Positions 11,706 to 20,545 of a stretch of 64,000 bases of DNA are shown piece after piece. Source of the stretch: Variovorax paradoxus (lineage in GTDB: Bacteria > Pseudomonadota > Gammaproteobacteria > Burkholderiales > Burkholderiaceae_C); NCBI GenBank assembly GCA_016806145.1, contig CP063166.1, positions 3,224,001 through 3,288,000 on the forward strand. Direction: 5' to 3'. The notes under the pieces are model-generated. The model was not told where the DNA came from, did no database searches, and saw only the letters and a list, made by a program, of their open reading frames with translations. How positions within the stretch are numbered: the first letter of the stretch is position 1; the number at the start of each line of letters is the position of its first letter. Made by a program: the position numbers and the translations under genes.

Positions 11706-13534
11706 CCAAGCAAATCCGCAATATCGCCATCATTGCCCACGTGGACCATGGCAAGACCACGATGGTCGACCAGCTGCTGCGCCAATCGGGCACCTTCGCC
11801 GAGCACGAGAAGGTCGTCGACACGGTGATGGACAACAACGCGATCGAAAAGGAACGTGGCATCACGATCCTGGCGAAGAACTGCGCCGTGACCTGGCAGG
11901 GCACGCACATCAACATCGTCGACACCCCCGGCCACGCGGACTTCGGCGGTGAAGTGGAACGCGCGCTGTCGATGGTCGACGGCGTGGTGCTGCTGATCGA
12001 CGCGCAGGAAGGCCCGATGCCGCAGACGCGCTTCGTGACCAAGAAGGCGCTGGCCCTGGGCCTGAAGCCGATCCTGGTGGTGAACAAGGTCGACAAGCCC
12101 GGCGCCAACCCCGACAAGGTGGTCAACGCCGCTTTCGACCTGTTCGACAAGCTCGGCGCGACCGACGAACAGCTCGACTTCCCCGTGGTCTACGCCTCGG
12201 GCATCAACGGCTGGTCCTCGCTCGAAGAGGGCGCGCCCGGCGAGCAGTGGGGTCCCGACATGTCGGCCCTGTTCGACACCATCCTGAAGCACGTGCCCTC
12301 GCAGAAGGGCGACCCGGCCGCGCCGCTGCAGCTGCAGATCTCGGCGCTCGACTTCTCGACCTTCGTCGGCCGCATCGGCGTGGGCCGCATCAGCCAGGGC
12401 ACCCTGAAGCCGATGATGGACGTGCTGGTGATGGAAGGTCCGGACGGCCAGTCCGTCAAGGGCCGCATCAACCAGGTGCTGACCTTCCAGGGCCTGGACC
12501 GCGTGCAGGCCACCGAAGCCGGCCCGGGCGAGATCGTGCTGATCAACGGCATCGCCGACATCGGCATCGGCGTCACCGTGACCGACCCCGCGAACCCGGC
12601 CCCGCTGCCGATGCTCAAGGTCGACGAGCCCACGCTGACCATGAATTTCTGCGTCAACACCAGCCCGCTGGCCGGCCGCGAAGGCAAGTACGTCACCAGC
12701 CGCCAGATCTGGGACCGCCTGCAGAAGGAACTGCAGCACAACGTGGCGCTGCGCGTGAACGAGACCGACGAAGAAGGCGTGTTCGAAGTCATGGGCCGCG
12801 GCGAACTGCACCTGACCATCCTGCTGGAGAACATGCGCCGCGAAGGCTACGAGATGGCCGTCTCGAAGCCGCGCGTGGTGTTCCGCAACGTCAACGGCGA
12901 GAAGCACGAGCCGATCGAGCTGGTGACGGCCGACATCGAAGAGCAGCACCAGGGTGGCGTGATGCAGGCCCTGGGCGAGCGCAAGGGCGAACTCGTCAAC
13001 ATGGAACCGGACGGCCGTGGCCGCGTGCGCCTCGAGTACCGCATCCCGGCGCGCGGCCTGATCGGCTTCACCAACGAATTCCTGAACCTGACGCGCGGTT
13101 CGGGCCTGATCAGCAACATCTTCGACAGCTACGAGCCGCACAAGGGCGAGATCGGCAGCCGCAAGAACGGCGTGCTGATCTCGATGGACGACGGTGAAAT
13201 CTTCACCTACGCCCTCGGCAAGCTCGACGACCGCGGCCGCATGTTCGTGAAGGCGAACGATCCGGTCTACGAAGGCATGATCGTCGGCATCCACAGCCGC
13301 GACAACGACCTGGTGGTGAACGCCACCCGCACCAAGCAGCTCACGAACTTCCGCGTCTCGGGCAAGGAAGACGCGATCAAGATCACGCCGCCGATCGACC
13401 TCACGCTCGAATACGGCGTCGAGTTCATCGAGGACGACGAGCTGGTCGAGATCACGCCCAAGAGCGTGCGCCTGCGCAAGCGCTTCCTGAAGGAACACGA
13501 GCGCAAGCGCGCGAGCCGCGAATCGGCCGTCTGA
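11702..13534 (+). CDS. typA: Ribosome-associated translational GTPase TypA/BipA
   Basis: EF-G-like GTPase that assists 50S assembly and stress adaptation, 610 residues. G-domain motifs are intact: [15 protein letters not shown] (G1, about residue 12), [16 protein letters not shown] (G3) and NKVDKP (G4), followed by domain II, EF-G-like domains III/V and the BipA-specific C-terminal domain. It overlaps truB by 4 bases and ends the housekeeping operon. A GC hairpin without T-run (13546-13571) lies just after the stop. Confidence 0.97.
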   Translation: MTKQIRNIAIIAHVDHGKTTMVDQLLRQSGTFAEHEKVVDTVMDNNAIEKERGITILAKNCAVTWQGTHINIVDTPGHADFGGEVERALSMVDGVVLLIDAQEGPMPQTRFVTKKALALGLKPILVVNKVDKPGANPDKVVNAAFDLFDKLGATDEQLDFPVVYASGINGWSSLEEGAPGEQWGPDMSALFDTILKHVPSQKGDPAAPLQLQISALDFSTFVGRIGVGRISQGTLKPMMDVLVMEGPDGQSVKGRINQVLTFQGLDRVQATEAGPGEIVLINGIADIGIGVTVTDPANPAPLPMLKVDEPTLTMNFCVNTSPLAGREGKYVTSRQIWDRLQKELQHNVALRVNETDEEGVFEVMGRGELHLTILLENMRREGYEMAVSKPRVVFRNVNGEKHEPIELVTADIEEQHQGGVMQALGERKGELVNMEPDGRGRVRLEYRIPARGLIGFTNEFLNLTRGSGLISNIFDSYEPHKGEIGSRKNGVLISMDDGEIFTYALGKLDDRGRMFVKANDPVYEGMIVGIHSRDNDLVVNATRTKQLTNFRVSGKEDAIKITPPIDLTLEYGVEFIEDDELVEITPKSVRLRKRFLKEHERKRASRESAV

Positions 13535-13588
13535 CGACGGTTCCCGCGTCCCGGCCATCGAGGCCGGGCGCGGCGTTCAGCGCACCAC

Positions 13589-15520
13589 TTAGCGCGCCAC
13601 TTTCGGTGGCGGCAGCTTCGGCAGCACGATCGTCGGCGGGGGCGGTGGCGGCTCGGGCAGCTCGAGCGGTCCCAGCGCGGCATCGCTCACGCCCTGTTTC
13701 GTGAGCCGCGCCTCGACCACCGCCATCGCGAAGCGTCGATCGAAATCCCCGTCCACGCGCCAGACGCCGTTGTCGTCGGGCGCCAGCGTGATCTCGGCGC
13801 GCAGCGGCAGCGACGCGGCGCCGCTGGCTTGCACGCCGCCGATGGCGCCGAGCCGGCGGTCGTCGTAGACCATCACCACTGGGCAGACCTGCTGCTGCCC
13901 GTCCCCGGCCTGGCAGGCGCCCGCGGGTTCGACCTCGGTCAGCGCGAGCCTGGGGTCCGGGTCGATCGCCATGAGCGGCATTTCGCGCAGCGCGCGCAGG
14001 CGTTCCTGCAGGGTCTTGGGCGCCCGCATGCGCGCCTCCAGCTTGTCCACGCCTTCGCGCAGCGCGTCCGCGAGCGCCGGCCGGCCGACCGGCTCGGCGT
14101 TGTGCTGCGGGCGGCCTTCGGCATCGAGCGCACCGAAGCGCGCCTCGACGATCGCCGCCTCGGCGCCGCGCACCACCGTGTCGCCGCTCGAGCCGCCGCT
14201 GTCGGACCCGATGGTGAAGCCGATGGTCTCGGTCTTCCCGTCGCGCGACAGCGTGGCCAGGCAGCCGCGCACCTTGTCGGCCTTGAGGAAGCCGATCTCG
14301 TGCAGTGCGCTCACGCGGGCCTCGACGCCGGGCTCGGAACGCAGCCGCTCGTCGTTGCTGGTGCTCGATACCAGGCCGTCGAGTTCGCGCCGCGCCAGGT
14401 CGCTGTTGCAGGCCGGCAGGGCGTTGAGCTTCCACAGGTAGGCGCCCGCCGCGCCGACCATCGCGAGCACCGCGATCACGCCGAGCCAGCGCGGGGGGCG
14501 CAGCCCCGTCGAGCGCTTGCGCGTCGCGGCCTTCGAGCTCGCTGTCTCGGCCACGATGCGCTCGCGCGCCTGCGCGATGATCCGTCGCCGCTCGTCGGCG
14601 CCGACGAAGGCCGGCTCGGCCTCCACGCGCGCGGCGATGGCCTCGAAGCGTTTTTCCTCGAGCCAGCCGTCGGTCACCAGCCAGGCGAGGGCGGTGGCCG
14701 GATCGGCGCGCTTGTCGGACACCAGCGGCACCCAGAGCTGCGCCTCCTCGAGGTCTTCGGCGTCGAGCAGGCCGTCGTCGCGCAGCGCCTGCACCACCGC
14801 ATGCGAGAGGCCGAGCGCGCCGGCCTCGAGCAGCTCGTCGGATTCGTCGAGCGTGTCCTCCGCGTCCTCGGCCATGGAATCGCCGTGGGCCGCGACGATG
14901 CGCTCGATCAGCGCGTCCTGGTCCTCGTTCTCGGCCGGCAGCAGCCCGCGCAGCCGCATCCAGGCATAGGCATGGGCCGGCGTGGGCGGCTTGGGCAGGC
15001 TCGCGTATTCGGGATGGGCGCGCGCGATGGCGAGCCGGGGCGCATCGACCAGGCCCTGGAGGACCAGCGCCTCGAAAGGCTCGGGGTCGAGCCAGGCATG
15101 CGCGGCCTCGGGGTCGGGCTCGGCGCCGCCGACCGGCACGCGCTCCAGTGCCTCGTCGCGCGCATCGGCGTCGATGCGGCCGTCCGCATGCAGCGCGAGC
15201 ACGGCCTCGCGCACGATGCCGCGCTCGCCGAGCCGGTGCAGCGCCTCGGCCTGTTCGGCGACGTCCACGGCCTCGTCGCGCGTGCCGCGGTCGAGCTCGT
15301 TGCGCTCGACGCGCCGGTCGAGCTGGATGCGCAGCACGTGCGAGGCCACGGGATCGATCAGCCCCTGCTGCTGCATCCAGTCCAGCGCATGGGCCGGGGT
15401 CGGCAGGGAAGGCAGAGTGGCGAATCCGCGATGGGCCAGCGCGGCATCGTGCTGTTCGTCGGTGATGAGCCCGAGGGGGAGCAGGGCGGCGAAGGCGTCG
15501 AGGTTGGCGTTCAAGGGCAT
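13589..15520 (-). CDS. Unknown membrane-anchored protein with repeated N-terminal modules
   Basis: 643 residues from ATG at 15520; a longer upstream frame only translates the neighbouring gene out of frame. The N-terminal half is acidic and cytoplasmic. It holds about four degenerate repeats, each built around a Pro-x-x-Ala-xx-W core followed by a Gly-Leu turn, such as PTPAHALDWMQQQGLI and PTPAHAYAWMRLRGLL. One hydrophobic helix (about residues 330-350, after a basic ARKRSTGLRPPRW stretch) precedes a periplasmic domain of about 290 residues ending in a Pro-rich tail. No family was recognised. It converges on typA and is followed upstream by an unrelated lipoprotein gene. Confidence 0.7.
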   Translation of the reverse strand: MPLNANLDAFAALLPLGLITDEQHDAALAHRGFATLPSLPTPAHALDWMQQQGLIDPVASHVLRIQLDRRVERNELDRGTRDEAVDVAEQAEALHRLGERGIVREAVLALHADGRIDADARDEALERVPVGGAEPDPEAAHAWLDPEPFEALVLQGLVDAPRLAIARAHPEYASLPKPPTPAHAYAWMRLRGLLPAENEDQDALIERIVAAHGDSMAEDAEDTLDESDELLEAGALGLSHAVVQALRDDGLLDAEDLEEAQLWVPLVSDKRADPATALAWLVTDGWLEEKRFEAIAARVEAEPAFVGADERRRIIAQARERIVAETASSKAATRKRSTGLRPPRWLGVIAVLAMVGAAGAYLWKLNALPACNSDLARRELDGLVSSTSNDERLRSEPGVEARVSALHEIGFLKADKVRGCLATLSRDGKTETIGFTIGSDSGGSSGDTVVRGAEAAIVEARFGALDAEGRPQHNAEPVGRPALADALREGVDKLEARMRAPKTLQERLRALREMPLMAIDPDPRLALTEVEPAGACQAGDGQQQVCPVVMVYDDRRLGAIGGVQASGAASLPLRAEITLAPDDNGVWRVDGDFDRRFAMAVVEARLTKQGVSDAALGPLELPEPPPPPPTIVLPKLPPPKVAR

Positions 15521-15560
15521 CGGGTCATTCTGCCGCCTGCGCGAAGCGGGTCCGGAAACG

Positions 15561-15587
15561 AAAAAGGCGGCCACCGCGGGCCGCCTT
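15561..15587 (-). terminator. Intrinsic terminator after the COG4315 lipoprotein gene
   Basis: A perfect 9-bp inverted repeat (15564-15572 with 15579-15587), read on the minus strand, is followed by a run of T. It lies about 50 bases downstream of the lipoprotein stop and upstream of the repeat-protein gene, separating the two transcripts. Confidence 0.65.
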
Positions 15588-15636
15588 CCTGGCGTGTGGA
15601 TCGCCCGGGCGCGAGCCCCGGGCGATGGGCGCTGTC

Positions 15637-16032
15637 TCAGGGACGCGCGAGCTTCCAGGCGCCGTTGCCGAAGCCGTCGCCGGTCTTGTCGCCCGGCTTG
15701 GCGTCCTTGGCCCAGTAGTACAGCGGCCAGCCCTTGTAGGCCCATTGGCGCTTGCCGTCCTCGCGGATGATGATGGTGTAGCCACCCATCGGCTTGGCGG
15801 TTTCGGCCACGCCCAGCGGCGGCCAGTTGGTTGCGCACTGGCCGTTGCAGGCCGAGGTGCCCGAACCGGCGGCATCCTTGGTGAAGGTGTAGAGCGACAT
15901 GCCGTTCGGGCCGACCAGCACGCCGTCGGCGGTGCGCGTCGGGGTGTCGGGCGCGCTGGCGCTCTGGTTGGACATGCTGCCGCAGCCGGCGAGCAGGGCG
16001 GCCGCGAGGATCGAGGCGCTGAGCAATTTCAT
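15637..16032 (-). CDS. COG4315 lipoprotein with Yx(FWY)xxD repeats
   Basis: 131-residue predicted lipoprotein of the Lipoprotein_15 family (secreted repeat of unknown function). A signal peptide with lipobox LAGC places the acylated cysteine near residue 17. Two family motifs are visible, LYTFTKD (about residue 50) and LYYWAKD (about residue 105), with a CNGQC pair that could form a disulfide. The start was set at ATG 16032 because the upstream extension lacks a signal sequence. A paralogue lies at 17520-17903, on the other side of the sigma/anti-sigma genes. The role is unknown. Confidence 0.85.
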   Translation of the reverse strand: MKLLSASILAAALLAGCGSMSNQSASAPDTPTRTADGVLVGPNGMSLYTFTKDAAGSGTSACNGQCATNWPPLGVAETAKPMGGYTIIIREDGKRQWAYKGWPLYYWAKDAKPGDKTGDGFGNGAWKLARP

Positions 16033-16111
16033 GCAGTTTCTCCTTCGTTGAGTGATCGCGAACATGGAAATGAGGGAATGCATGCGCGAACCGGCCGAGT
16101 GTATGCCGCGC

Positions 16112-16930
16112 TCAAGACAGATCCCGGTAGGCCAGCGTCGCGAGTTTCATCAGCGTCTCGCGCGGCAGCCGGCCGGCCACCGCGTAGCCGAAACCCTGGT
16201 CGACCCAGTAGAAGCTGGGCACGGCGCCCTCGGTGGCGAAGCGGAACGCGGTCTCGGGCGCCGGGGCCGGCGGGGCGCCCGCGGTCTTGGGATCGAGCTG
16301 GCCGACATAGAGCGTGACGCGCTCGCCGGCCGCGTCCTCGAACATGAACTGGGCCCGCGCGCCGTTCTCGCCGGGCAGCAGCCGGCCGCCGACCAGCGTG
16401 TAGCCCAGGGTCGAGAAGTCCGGCACCTTGAGCGGCCGGTCGAGCCGGCGCGACAGCCACTGCACCAGGTGCTGCTGCTCGGCCGCGGCGACCTCGACCG
16501 GATGGCGCTTCTCGGGCGTGTAGACCTGGTGCGCGAGCGAGGCCGCGTGGACGAATTCGCGCACCGCCGGCGCGCGCGCCAGCGTGGCGCCCGGGCGCTG
16601 GGTGGCGCTCCATTGGGCATTGCCGAGCCAGCCGGCGCCGAAGGCGACCAGCAGGCCGGCCGCGATGCCGCCCCAGCGCCACCAGCCGTCGCGCGGCGCG
16701 GCCTCGCGTTCGAGCACGGCCGACAGGTGGGCCGGCACGGACTCGTGGAGCAGCTCGGCATGCAGTTGCCGCAGCGTGTCGCGCTGCGCCTGCCAGAGCG
16801 AGACCCGCGCCGCGAGCGCCGGATCGTCCGCCAGCGCGGCCTCGATGGCGGCGCGGCGTTCGGGCGCGAGCCGGCCGTCGACCCAGGCGTGCAGCTCGTC
16901 GTCGGAAGGGGGCGGGGCGGGGCGGTTCAT
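16112..16930 (-). CDS. Anti-sigma factor, membrane-anchored
   Basis: 272 residues. An N-terminal cytoplasmic zinc-less anti-sigma domain (DELHAWVDGRLAPERRAAIEA) is followed by one transmembrane helix (about residues 88-105, GGIAAGLLVAFGAGWLG) and a periplasmic sensor domain of about 165 residues. Layout and position just 4 bases after the ECF sigma gene show that it restrains that factor. Start ATG 16930 was chosen by homology; the longer frame overlaps the sigma gene and is out of frame with it. The signal that releases sigma is not evident. Confidence 0.85.
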   Translation of the reverse strand: MNRPAPPPSDDELHAWVDGRLAPERRAAIEAALADDPALAARVSLWQAQRDTLRQLHAELLHESVPAHLSAVLEREAAPRDGWWRWGGIAAGLLVAFGAGWLGNAQWSATQRPGATLARAPAVREFVHAASLAHQVYTPEKRHPVEVAAAEQQHLVQWLSRRLDRPLKVPDFSTLGYTLVGGRLLPGENGARAQFMFEDAAGERVTLYVGQLDPKTAGAPPAPAPETAFRFATEGAVPSFYWVDQGFGYAVAGRLPRETLMKLATLAYRDLS

Positions 16931-16934
16931 GGCG

Positions 16935-17498
16935 TTACTTGAGGCGGCGCAGGCCGGGGCGCGGGGCCGCACTGCCCGCCAGTGTGCCTGCCGACGTGCC
17001 CGCCAATGCACCGGATGCGGCGGCGCCGTCGAGCAGTTCCTGCAGCCGCGCGCGGGCACGCGACAGCCGCGACATCACGGTGCCCAGCGGAATGCCGAGC
17101 ACCTTCGCGACCTCGGCATAAGACAGGTCTTCGAGCGTCACCAGCAGCAGCACGGCGCGCTGCTCTTCCGGCAGTTGCAGCAGGCAGCGCTGCAGGTCGA
17201 GCCGCACGCCGTGATCGCGGCCGGGGTCGACGCCGCCTTGCTGTTCGGGCGGCAACTCGTCGAGCGATACCGCCGCATGCGGCGGCGGCGCGCGGCGCAC
17301 CTGGCTCGCGAAGAGGTTGTGCATGATCGCGAACAGCCAGGCGCGCAGGTCGCTGCCCGCCACCCACAGCCGCCACTTGCTGCAGGCGCGCTCGAGCGTG
17401 TCCTGCACCAGGTCGTCGGCCGCCCAGGCATTGCCGGTCAGCGCGCGCGCATAGCGGCGCAGGCCGGGAATGTGCGGGGCGAGCTGGCGGGCGTCCAT
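16935..17498 (-). CDS. ECF-type RNA polymerase sigma factor
   Basis: 187 residues. Sigma region 2 spans about residues 8-75 (DDLVQDTLERAC and the -10 recognition helix WLFAIMHNLF). Region 4 spans about 105-158 with an HTH (SYAEVAKVLGIPLGTVMSRLSRARARL). A low-complexity Ala/Gly/Thr tail follows. It is the first gene of the pair with the anti-sigma factor. The flanking COG4315 genes on the same strand are plausible members of its regulon, which is an inference from position only. Confidence 0.92.
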   Translation of the reverse strand: MDARQLAPHIPGLRRYARALTGNAWAADDLVQDTLERACSKWRLWVAGSDLRAWLFAIMHNLFASQVRRAPPPHAAVSLDELPPEQQGGVDPGRDHGVRLDLQRCLLQLPEEQRAVLLLVTLEDLSYAEVAKVLGIPLGTVMSRLSRARARLQELLDGAAASGALAGTSAGTLAGSAAPRPGLRRLK

Positions 17499-17519
17499 GG
17501 AAGGCGGGCGAGTCGGAGC

Positions 17520-17903
17520 TCAGGGCTTGGCGGTCTTCCAGCTGCCGTTGACGCCGTCGCCGGTCTTGTCGCCGGGCTTGGTGTCCTTGATCCAGTAGTA
17601 CAGCGGCCAGCCCTTGGCGGCCCACTGCTTCTTGCCGTCGTCGCGCGTGACGATGCTGAAGTCGCCCGCGGCCTTGTCGCCATCGGCCGCCATGTACGGC
17701 GGCCAGTTGGTGGCGCACTGGCCGTTGCAGACCGACTTGCCGTTGCCGGCCGTGTCCTTATCGAAGGTGTAGAGGGTCATGCCGTTGGGGCCGACCAGGG
17801 CGCCGTCGGCGGCCTTGGGTTGGGCTGCGGCGGGCAGCGAGAGGAAACCGGCGGCCAGCAGCGTGGCGGCGAGGACGGGAAGGCGGCGCGAGGTCAGCGG
17901 CAT
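17520..17903 (-). CDS. COG4315 secreted protein with Yx(FWY)xxD repeats
   Basis: 127 residues with a Sec signal peptide ending in PAAAQ (about residue 28) and no lipobox, so it is probably periplasmic or secreted. It carries LYTFDKD and LYYWIKD motifs and the same CNGQCATNWPP segment as the lipoprotein at 15637-16032. The two are clearly paralogous, differing in membrane anchoring. It lies 21 bases upstream of the sigma gene on the same strand and could head one operon: secreted protein, sigma, anti-sigma, lipoprotein. Confidence 0.85.
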   Translation of the reverse strand: MPLTSRRLPVLAATLLAAGFLSLPAAAQPKAADGALVGPNGMTLYTFDKDTAGNGKSVCNGQCATNWPPYMAADGDKAAGDFSIVTRDDGKKQWAAKGWPLYYWIKDTKPGDKTGDGVNGSWKTAKP

Positions 17904-17987
17904 GGAAGAGCTCCTGGTTGTGGCGCCGGACGATCCGGCGACACCTGCATGAACGCCCGCGGCGCCGCGTTTATTCCATGGCCGCGC

Positions 17988-18010
17988 AAAAAAAAGCGCG
18001 AACGCCGCGG
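17988..18010 (-). terminator. Possible terminator of smpB
   Basis: On the minus strand a short GC stem just after the smpB stop runs into eight T (A run at 17988-17995 on the plus strand). The stem is only about 4 bp in its simplest pairing, so strength is uncertain. Confidence 0.4.
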
Positions 18011-18011
18011 C

Positions 18012-18488
18012 TCAGCGGCTGCGGCTCTTCATCGCGCGCTCGACCTCGCGCTTGCCTTCGCGGTCCTTGATGGTGTCGCGCTTGTCGTGCTCGGCCTTGC
18101 CCTTGGCCAGCGCGATCTCGCACTTCACCTTGCCGGCCTTCCAGTGCAGGTTCAGCGGCACCAGGGTGTAGCCCTTCTGCTCGACCTTGCCGGTCAGGCG
18201 GCGGATCTCTTCCTTGTGCAGCAGCAGCTTCTTGGTGCGCACCGAGTCGGGCGTCACATGGGTCGAGGCGCTCTTGAGCGGGTTGATCTGGCAGCCCAGC
18301 ACGAACATCTCGCCGTCGCGGATCACCACGTAGCCGTCGGTGAGCTGCACCTTGCCTTCGCGCAGCGCCTTCACTTCCCAGCCTTCCAGCACCATGCCGG
18401 CCTCGAAGCGTTCCTCGAAGAAATAGTTGTACGCCGCCTTCTTGTTGTCGGCGATGCGGGAGGAGGTGTCTTGTTTCTTGGTGGCCAT
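18012..18488 (-). CDS. smpB: SsrA-binding protein SmpB
   Basis: tmRNA-binding partner in trans-translation, 158 residues, normal length. Start ATG 18488 gives the usual [19 protein letters not shown]-terminus; upstream in-frame codons are not conserved. The OB-fold core ([30 protein letters not shown]) and the basic tail needed on the ribosome ([20 protein letters not shown]) are intact. In related genomes smpB is usually divergent from ratA; here a catabolic cassette lies between them. Confidence 0.97.
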   Translation of the reverse strand: MATKKQDTSSRIADNKKAAYNYFFEERFEAGMVLEGWEVKALREGKVQLTDGYVVIRDGEMFVLGCQINPLKSASTHVTPDSVRTKKLLLHKEEIRRLTGKVEQKGYTLVPLNLHWKAGKVKCEIALAKGKAEHDKRDTIKDREGKREVERAMKSRSR

Positions 18489-18573
18489 CGTTGTCATTTG
18501 GGGGCGCATGGCGCCCGGACAACCGCCCGGCATGCACAGGGCGTGGATTCTATGAAAGTGGCAGCGGGTGCCT

Positions 18574-19572
18574 TCAGCGCTGCCGCTGCAGCGTGCGATG
18601 GGGCGATTCGCCGAAGCGCCGCGCGTAGTCCTGCGCGAAGCGCCCGAGGTGGGCGAAGCCGAACTGCAGCGCGACCGAGGTGACGGTGGTGTCGGCCCCC
18701 GGCTCGCTCAGCCGCTCGTGCACCGCGAGCAGCCGCCGCTCGCGCAGGTAGGCCATCGGCGTCTGGCCCGCATGCTGGCGGAACGCCACCTGCAGGCTGC
18801 GCACGCACAGCCCGCTGGCCGAGGCGATCTCGTCGACCGTGAGCGCATCGGGCAGGTGGGCCTCGATGTACTCGCGGGCCCGGCGCAGCGCGCGCGGCGA
18901 GACGTCGCCGCGCTCGGCGCCCAGGCGCGCGCTCTGGTTGTGCGGCAACTGGCCCAGCAGGGTGTGGATCAGGCCCGATTCGGCCTGGGCCAGGAAGGGC
19001 GTGGTCAGCGGCGTGCGGCCGCACGAGAGCTCCTGCGCGAGGAACTCGACCAGGTGCTTCACGCTCGCGCCCGCGCCTTCGTCGAGCGCGATCTCGGGCT
19101 CGAACTCCAGCGGCCGCGCGCCGGCCGCCTCGCCGCACAGCGATTCCCAGTGGCGCTGCACCACCGCCTTGCCGATCTTCACGATCAGGTGCGGCGTGTC
19201 GTCGCCCCAGCGCATGCGCAGCGGCTGGCTCGGCGAGGCCAGCGAGGCGCGGTGCGCATCCGACGTGAAGGAGCGGCCGGCCCACTCGATGCGGGCATTG
19301 CCCCTGAGCGGGATCTGCAGCAGATAGAAGTCGCCGAGGCAGCCGGGATCGATCTCGACCTCGGCGCCGTACTGCACGTAGTTCAGCGAGATGTCGCCCA
19401 GCGGCGCGACGTGGTGGCGCGCGTCGAAGCGCGAGCTGCCGTGCCCGAGGTGCAGCCGGTGCGGACAGAAGATGCGCGCCACCTCGTCGCGCGCCTCGTC
19501 GAGGTCGGGCGTGGCGATGACGGCGTAGCGCGTCAGGGGAAGCGAGGCCGATGCAGCGACAGCGTGTTCCAT
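18574..19572 (-). CDS. AraC-family regulator of the adjacent catabolic cassette
   Basis: 332 residues. An N-terminal effector domain of the AraC_binding_2 type (about 20-200) is followed by a C-terminal double HTH (about 225-325; [22 protein letters not shown] then the second helix pair ending in GESPHRTLQ). It is divergent from the SDR-monooxygenase operon across 133 bases that contain a perfect 12-bp palindrome. By position it is the activator of that operon, like the AraC regulators of indole (iif/ind) clusters; the effector is unproven. Confidence 0.88.
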   Translation of the reverse strand: MEHAVAASASLPLTRYAVIATPDLDEARDEVARIFCPHRLHLGHGSSRFDARHHVAPLGDISLNYVQYGAEVEIDPGCLGDFYLLQIPLRGNARIEWAGRSFTSDAHRASLASPSQPLRMRWGDDTPHLIVKIGKAVVQRHWESLCGEAAGARPLEFEPEIALDEGAGASVKHLVEFLAQELSCGRTPLTTPFLAQAESGLIHTLLGQLPHNQSARLGAERGDVSPRALRRAREYIEAHLPDALTVDEIASASGLCVRSLQVAFRQHAGQTPMAYLRERRLLAVHERLSEPGADTTVTSVALQFGFAHLGRFAQDYARRFGESPHRTLQRQR

Positions 19573-19625
19573 GCGGAGCGGCGTGGGGGGCAGCGAATAA
19601 ATGCGTTTTGCGGACAGCGCCTGCG

Positions 19626-19637
19626 CAATCCGGATTG
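19626..19637. promoter_or_regulatory. Perfect 12-bp palindrome in the divergent catabolic promoter region
   Basis: CAATCCGGATTG is its own reverse complement. It lies between the AraC gene and the SDR gene, 69 bases before the SDR start, where a regulator could act on both directions. No other perfect palindrome of this length was seen in the gap. Confidence 0.4.
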
Positions 19638-19705
19638 GGCTCTGAATCCTTCAAATCTAAAGTAACTGCAAGCAATTGACAACGGGACCAACCAGGAGAA
19701 AAGGC

Positions 19706-20494
19706 ATGAGCGACAAGGACTTGCAGGACAGGACGGTGCTCGTCACCGGTGGCGCGACCCTCATCGGTGCGGGCGTGGCCCGTTGTTTGCGCGATGCCGG
19801 TGCACGCGTGGTGCTGGCCGACATCGACGTGGCGCGTGGCGAGGCGGTGGCGCGCGAGATCGGTGCGCAGTTCATCGCCACCGACATCACCGATGACGCG
19901 GCCGTGCAGGCCTGCGTCGAGCAGGCGGCCGATGCCGAGGGCCGCATCCATGCGCTCGTGAACCTGGCCTGCAGCTACCTCGACAACGGCCTGGCCTCGC
20001 CGCGCGGCGAGTGGCAGGCCGCGCTCGACGTCAACCTGGTCTCGGCCGTGATGATGGCGCGCGCCACGCTGCCATTCATGCAGGCCGCGGGCGGCGGCGC
20101 CATCGTCAACTTCACCTCGATCTCCTCGGGCGTGGCCCAGACCGGCCGCTGGCTCTATCCGGTGAGCAAGGCCGCGCTGGTGCAGCTCACGCGCAACATG
20201 GCGCTGGACCTGGCGCCGATGAAGGTGCGCGTCAATTCCGTCTCGCCGGGCTGGACCTGGTCGGCCGTGATGGACCAGCTCACCGGCGGCGACCGCGCCA
20301 AGACCGATGCGGTGGCCAGGCCCTTCCACATGCTCGGCCGCGTCGGCGACCCGGTCGAGGTCGGCCACGTGGTGGCCTTCCTGTGCTCGCACAATGCTTC
20401 GTTCGTCACCGGCGCCGACTGGGCCGTGGACGGCGGCTATTCGGCGCTGGGCCCGGAGCAGGGCGAGCCGGCCATTCCCAAGCTCGCGGCCTGA
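19706..20494 (+). CDS. Short-chain dehydrogenase/reductase of the catabolic cassette
   Basis: 262-residue SDR. Cofactor-binding TGGATLIGAGVA lies at about residues 14-25, the catalytic serine region at FTSISSGVA and the active-site YPVSK at about residues 152-156. The start is ATG 19706, preceded by AGGAGA (19694-19699); an earlier TTG at 19676 lacks this. It is the first gene of a same-strand run with a StyA-like monooxygenase and flavin reductase, which suggests oxidation of a hydroxylated or dihydrodiol product, as IifA does in indole breakdown. The substrate is inferred from context only. Confidence 0.88.
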   Translation: MSDKDLQDRTVLVTGGATLIGAGVARCLRDAGARVVLADIDVARGEAVAREIGAQFIATDITDDAAVQACVEQAADAEGRIHALVNLACSYLDNGLASPRGEWQAALDVNLVSAVMMARATLPFMQAAGGGAIVNFTSISSGVAQTGRWLYPVSKAALVQLTRNMALDLAPMKVRVNSVSPGWTWSAVMDQLTGGDRAKTDAVARPFHMLGRVGDPVEVGHVVAFLCSHNASFVTGADWAVDGGYSALGPEQGEPAIPKLAA

Positions 20495-20545
20495 AGACGG
20501 CCGTCGCATCCCTTTCTTCACCCCACCCACGAACGAGGCATACCC

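Noticed and set aside
13546..13571. Intrinsic terminator after typA
   Set aside because: The GC hairpin is real but has no T-run on either strand, so it was mentioned with typA and not called.
19640..19680. Sigma-54 or strong sigma-70 promoter for the catabolic cassette
   Set aside because: No GG-N10-GC sigma-54 pair and no well-spaced hexamers were found; only the palindrome was kept.
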